Source: Helicobacteraceae bacterium
GTDB lineage: Bacteria; Campylobacterota; Campylobacteria; Campylobacterales; Sulfurimonadaceae
DNA: 9,130 nucleotides
Reading direction: 5' to 3'
Assembly (NCBI GenBank): GCA_027061425.1
Contig: JALSUN010000132.1
Coordinates: forward strand, 1 to 9,130
The position numbers and the translations under genes were made by a program. Positions 6,531 to 9,130 of this stretch are shown here, one piece after another. Each line of letters opens with the position of its first letter. Position 1 is the first letter of the stretch. Below the pieces are notes generated by a model. It had not been told where the DNA came from. It saw only the letters and a list, made by a program, of their open reading frames with translations, and did no database searches.

Positions 6531-7469
6531 TTAGGCTTCTTCGTAAGCACCAATGCTTGTGAGTCTATTGTATCGCTTTTCCATACGTTCTTCGCTATTC
6601 ATAGCAGTTAACTCAGCAACTGCATTTAAGAAGTAAGCACCAATGGCATCTGCAGCACCCTCTTTGTTACGGTGTGCACCGATAAGAGGTTCGTCGATAA
6701 CATCATCGATAAGGTCAAGACCTTTAAGGTCAGAACTTGTGATTTTAAGTGCCTTAGTCGCTGCTTCTACTTTAGATGGGTCGTTCCATAAAATCGCAGA
6801 ACATCCTTCAGGTGAAATAACAGAGAAAACAGAATAACGCATCATAGCCAGTTTATCAGCAACACCGATAGCCAGTGCTCCACCAGAGCCACCTTCACCA
6901 ATCACCACTGAAACCGTAGGCGTGTCAAGTTCTGCTAACTCTAACAGGTTACGAGCGATCGCTTCTGACTGGTTACGCTCTTCTGCACCAAGACCAGGAT
7001 AAGCACCCGGAGTGTCTATGAGCATAAGAAGTGGCAAGTTAAACTTCTCTGCAAGCTTCGCAACACGAAGTGCTTTACGATAACCCTCAGGATTGGGCAT
7101 ACCAAAGTTACGCTTGAGCTTGTTTTTAGTACCACGACCTTTTTGCTCACCAATAACCACTGTACGTTGTCCACCGATGTAACCCATATAACAGACAATA
7201 GCCGCATCATCTGCAAAGTGACGATCACCATGAAGTTCTACTTTGTCAGTCATAAGAAGATTGATATAGTCAAGAGCGTAAGGACGGTCAGCATGACGTG
7301 CTAACTGTAACTCTTGGTAAGGAGAAAGGTTTTTATAGGTCTTTGCTACCTCTTTTTCAAGATCAGCTTGAAGGATCTCAGCAGCATGTTTGTCATGACG
7401 TACTTCTGCAGAGACAATGTCTTCTTGGATCTGTTTGATCTTCTGTTCAAAATCGAGATAAGTAGCCAT
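6531..7469 (-). CDS. accA: Acetyl-CoA carboxylase carboxyltransferase subunit alpha
   Basis: AccA pairs with AccD to transfer the carboxyl group from carboxybiotin on AccB to acetyl-CoA, giving malonyl-CoA, the committed step of fatty-acid synthesis. The 312-residue length and motifs are typical: an N-terminal helical region (1-45), HADRPYALDYI at 59-69, ELHGDRHFADD (78-88), the crotonase-like core with IDTPGAYPGLGAEERNQ (151-167), the oxyanion-hole glycines GEGGSGGALA (191-200), and SPEGCSAILW (219-228). No active-site residue appears lost. The ATG lies 12 bases after the fabF stop with only a weak GAG-type ribosome binding site, so co-transcription and perhaps translational coupling with fabF are likely. 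No separate promoter is visible. Its 3' end faces uvrB across the hairpin at 6500-6524. Confidence 0.98.
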   Translation of the reverse strand: MATYLDFEQKIKQIQEDIVSAEVRHDKHAAEILQADLEKEVAKTYKNLSPYQELQLARHADRPYALDYINLLMTDKVELHGDRHFADDAAIVCYMGYIGGQRTVVIGEQKGRGTKNKLKRNFGMPNPEGYRKALRVAKLAEKFNLPLLMLIDTPGAYPGLGAEERNQSEAIARNLLELAELDTPTVSVVIGEGGSGGALAIGVADKLAMMRYSVFSVISPEGCSAILWNDPSKVEAATKALKITSSDLKGLDLIDDVIDEPLIGAHRNKEGAADAIGAYFLNAVAELTAMNSEERMEKRYNRLTSIGAYEEA

Positions 7470-7481
7470 TGGAAGACTCGC

Positions 7482-8702
7482 TTATATCTTTTTGAAGATG
7501 ACAACACCATTAGTGCCGCCAAAACCAAAAGAGTTACTCATAACACAGTTTAACTCAGCTTTACGTGCTTCGTTAGGAACGATGTCAAGATCACAGTTTT
7601 CATCAGGCGTTGCGTAGTTAATGGTTGGAGGAATAATACCATCGCGCATTGCCATAATAGAGATAATTGCTTCAAGACCACCAGCAGCACCAAGACAGTG
7701 ACCGGTCTGGCCCTTAGTAGATGAGACTGGAGGACAGTTCTCTTTACCACCAAAGAGTTGCTTGAGTGCTGCTGTTTCATTTTTGTCGTTCACTGGAGTT
7801 GACGTACCATGTGCATTTACATAGTCTACTGCTGGCTCGCCTGCCATTTTATAAGCCGCTTGCATCGCACGGAATGGACCGTCAAGACTTGGTGTTGTAA
7901 TGTGGTTTGCATCACCACTCTCACCAAAACCGATAAGCTCCGCATAGATGTTAGCGCCACGTGCAACTGCGACGTCATACTCTTCTAATACAAGTGCACC
8001 AGCACCTTCACCCATAACAAAACCATTGCGCTCAGCGTCAAATGGACGCGATGCAACAGAAGGATCTGTTGTTGTGGAAAGTGCTTTCATCGAAGCAAAT
8101 CCACCGATTCCAACACCTGTAATTGCAGACTCGGCCGCAACTACTAGCATACGCTCAGCACCATTACACATGATGGTCTTCGCTGCTTCAGAGATAGCGT
8201 GTGTACCTGCAGCACATGCAGTTACAGCAGAAAGGTTAGGCCCTTTCAGGTCATGATCGATGGTCACAAAACCACCAAGCATGTTAACCAATGCTCCAGG
8301 TATAAAGAAAGGAGAGATACGACGTGGTCCACGCTCACTTAAGATAATAGAGTTCTTTTCAATTGATGGAAGACCACCAATTCCAGAACCTGCAGCGATA
8401 CCAAAACGTTCCATATCGATGTTGTCACTCTCTTTGAAGTTGGCATCAGCCATCGCTTCTTGAGCTGCTTTTAGTCCAAGCTGAATAAAACGATCCGCTT
8501 TTTTCACCTCTTTAGGTGACATAACAGTTGCAGGATCAAAATCTTTGACCTCACCAGCAATTTTCACTGTAAAAGCTTCTGTGTCAAAAAGAGTAATGTT
8601 GTCTATACCACCAACACCGTCACAAATCGCCTTGAACGAAGTTTCTTTGTCATTTCCTACCGCGTTGATCATACCTAGACCAGTTACTACAATTCTTCTC
8701 AC
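7482..8702 (-). CDS. fabF: 3-oxoacyl-[acyl-carrier-protein] synthase II (beta-ketoacyl-ACP synthase II)
   Basis: FabF condenses malonyl-ACP with acyl-ACP to lengthen fatty acids. The 406-residue protein carries the Cys-His-His triad of the KAS I/II family: C163 in VTACAAGTH, H298 in NAHGTSTPVND and H335 in KGQTGHCLGAAGG, with the conserved K330. The C-terminal SNSFGFGGTN (389-398) is also present. The length is normal. The start is a GTG at 8702, preceded by AGGAG at 8713-8709 with 6-base spacing; MRRIVVTGLG begins exactly as in other FabF proteins. An out-of-frame ATG followed at once by TGA overlaps this GTG. The gene follows acpP, from which it is separated by a terminator, and is followed closely by accA. 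No strong promoter is evident in its 92-base leader, so it may depend partly on read-through from acpP. Confidence 0.98.
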   Translation of the reverse strand: MRRIVVTGLGMINAVGNDKETSFKAICDGVGGIDNITLFDTEAFTVKIAGEVKDFDPATVMSPKEVKKADRFIQLGLKAAQEAMADANFKESDNIDMERFGIAAGSGIGGLPSIEKNSIILSERGPRRISPFFIPGALVNMLGGFVTIDHDLKGPNLSAVTACAAGTHAISEAAKTIMCNGAERMLVVAAESAITGVGIGGFASMKALSTTTDPSVASRPFDAERNGFVMGEGAGALVLEEYDVAVARGANIYAELIGFGESGDANHITTPSLDGPFRAMQAAYKMAGEPAVDYVNAHGTSTPVNDKNETAALKQLFGGKENCPPVSSTKGQTGHCLGAAGGLEAIISIMAMRDGIIPPTINYATPDENCDLDIVPNEARKAELNCVMSNSFGFGGTNGVVIFKKI

Positions 8703-8713
8703 ATTAATCTCCT
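8699..8713 (-). promoter_or_regulatory. fabF ribosome binding site with AUG-UGA start-stop overlapping the GTG start
   Basis: AGGAG (8713-8709) precedes both the GTG start (8702-8700, spacing 6) and an ATG (8704-8702, spacing 4) in another frame. That ATG is followed directly by TGA (8701-8699), so initiation there would make only a start-stop pair. Conservation of the FabF N-terminus fixes the GTG as the true start. Confidence 0.6.
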
Positions 8714-8729
8714 AAAAATGATAAATGTT

Positions 8730-8751
8730 CTTAACTGTAAGCTTTGTTAAG
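8730..8751. repeat. Short inverted repeat in the fabF leader
   Basis: CTTAAC (8730-8735) and GTTAAG (8746-8751) are perfect inverted copies separated by 10 bases that include AAGCTT. It lies in the acpP-fabF gap, between the acpP terminator and the fabF ribosome binding site. It could be an operator half-site pair or a weak RNA hairpin; in A/T-rich DNA a 6-bp match can also be chance. Confidence 0.35.
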
Positions 8752-8770
8752 CTCAAAATTAAAAATATTA

Positions 8771-8791
8771 AAAAAAGGCCGAAGCCTCTTT
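8771..8791 (-). terminator. Intrinsic terminator of acpP
   Basis: Reading the minus strand, AAAGAGGC, the loop TTCG and GCCTTTTTT form an 8-bp stem (one G-U pair) closed by a stable C(UUCG)G tetraloop and ending in a T run. It begins three bases after the acpP TAG stop at 8797-8795, so it should cut most transcripts after acpP and yield an abundant short acpP mRNA. Confidence 0.88.
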
Positions 8792-8794
8792 GGA

Positions 8795-9025
8795 CTACGC
8801 CTTACCTTCTACGTAAGAAAGAACGTCTTGAACTGTTTGGATCTTCTCTGCTTCATCATCAGGAATCTCGATATCAAACTTCTCTTCAAGTGCCATTACT
8901 AATTCAACTACGTCAAGGCTGTCAGCACCAAGATCTTCAACAAATTTAGACTCTTCTTTAACCTCATCTGGGTTAACACTTAGTTGTTCTACAACAACCT
9001 CTTTGATATCATCGATAAGTGCCAT
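8795..9025 (-). CDS. acpP: Acyl carrier protein
   Basis: The 76-residue, strongly acidic protein carries fatty-acyl intermediates on a 4'-phosphopantetheine attached to S36 in the DSL motif (EDLGADSLDVVELVM). The four-helix ACP pattern, the acidic recognition helix after the serine and the C-terminal TVQDVLSYVE are all typical, and the length is standard. The ATG at 9025 has AGGAG with about 6-base spacing, a strong ribosome binding site fitting one of the most abundant cell proteins. It has its own promoter at 9057-9065 and terminator at 8771-8791, and lies upstream of fabF and accA in the usual fatty-acid gene order. Confidence 0.98.
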   Translation of the reverse strand: MALIDDIKEVVVEQLSVNPDEVKEESKFVEDLGADSLDVVELVMALEEKFDIEIPDDEAEKIQTVQDVLSYVEGKA

Positions 9026-9056
9026 AATAGCTCCTGTTCATAAAAAAATTTGGGAA

Positions 9057-9065
9057 AGTATAACA
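9057..9065 (-). promoter_or_regulatory. Extended -10 promoter of acpP
   Basis: On the minus strand TGT precedes TATACT (9062-9057), matching TGnTATAnT. The start of transcription would be near 9050, leaving a leader of about 24 bases that holds AGGAG before the acpP ATG. No clear -35 is seen. Confidence 0.6.
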
Positions 9066-9073
9066 CAAGAAAC

Positions 9074-9130
9074 TTAATTAATAAGTGAAAGTAGCGCTTC
9101 AGAAGTCGTTGTTTCTATGGGTAACAGTAA
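9074..9130 (-). CDS. Possible 3' tail of an upstream gene, unidentified
   Basis: One minus-strand frame is open from the window edge to a TAA at 9076-9074 and reads LLLPIETTTSEALLSLIN. The other two minus-strand frames stop sooner. Eighteen codons are too few to identify, and the sequence does not resemble the FabG C-terminus that sits upstream of acpP in many bacteria. It may be the end of a gene or mere chance. Confidence 0.3.
   Translation of the reverse strand, partial: LLLPIETTTSEALLSLIN

Noticed and set aside
7948..8463. Plus-strand open frames of 102 and 67 residues
   Set aside because: They are antisense to fabF, whose active-site motifs are intact; their Ala/Pro/Ser-rich translations reflect the complement of its codons.
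9117..9130. ATG on the plus strand near the right edge (MGNS...) as the start of a divergent gene
   Set aside because: Only four codons are visible and no convincing ribosome binding site precedes it at proper spacing.
9074..9130. fabG 3' end, expected upstream of acpP in many bacteria
   Set aside because: The open frame ends LLSLIN and lacks the glycine-rich NGG(M/L)YM-type FabG C-terminus.
1..9130. CRISPR array, tRNA/rRNA genes, insertion sequences or prophage
   Set aside because: No regularly spaced repeats, cloverleaf sequences, transposase motifs or phage genes were found on either strand by eye.

Overview
The window looks like a chromosomal segment from a member of the Campylobacterota (formerly Epsilonproteobacteria), most plausibly a free-living Sulfurimonas- or Sulfurovum-like bacterium. 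The reasons are the gene order acpP-fabF-accA, a DNA glycosylase that closely resembles Helicobacter pylori MagIII, A/T-rich intergenic regions with TATAAT-type -10 boxes and weak -35 boxes, and abundant signal-transduction genes. The genus is an inference; I could not run a search.

Left part (1-2914): a signalling and envelope block. A minus-strand gene, cut by the left edge, starts at a GTG at 1043. It encodes a cytoplasmic bacteriohemerythrin domain followed by a membrane helix and a NIT (nitrate/nitrite-sensing type) domain. Upstream of it on the same strand is a 203-residue single-pass membrane protein of unknown function with a DUF1566/Lcl-like tail (1114-1725). Divergent from that is a six-helix membrane diguanylate cyclase (1784-2914) whose transcript may be leaderless.

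Middle part (2911-6487): nucleic-acid metabolism. A YmdB-type (TIGR00282) metallophosphoesterase and a MagIII-type 3-methyladenine DNA glycosylase form a translationally coupled minus-strand pair. The pair converges on the cyclase gene with overlapping stop codons. Across a 164-base divergent promoter region lies uvrB, the damage-recognition helicase of nucleotide excision repair.

Right part (6488-9130): fatty-acid synthesis on the minus strand in the order acpP, fabF, accA (transcribed right to left). AccA helps make malonyl-CoA, AcpP carries the growing acyl chain and FabF condenses malonyl-ACP with acyl-ACP. acpP has its own extended -10 promoter and a strong UUCG-loop terminator; fabF and accA are 12 bases apart and likely co-transcribed. 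A perfect 10-bp hairpin separates the convergent uvrB and accA ends. The last ~60 bases may hold the 3' tail of another minus-strand gene.

I saw no tRNA, rRNA, CRISPR array, insertion sequence or prophage. Most of the window is conserved housekeeping. The most interesting item is the hemerythrin-TM-NIT receptor beside a diguanylate cyclase.
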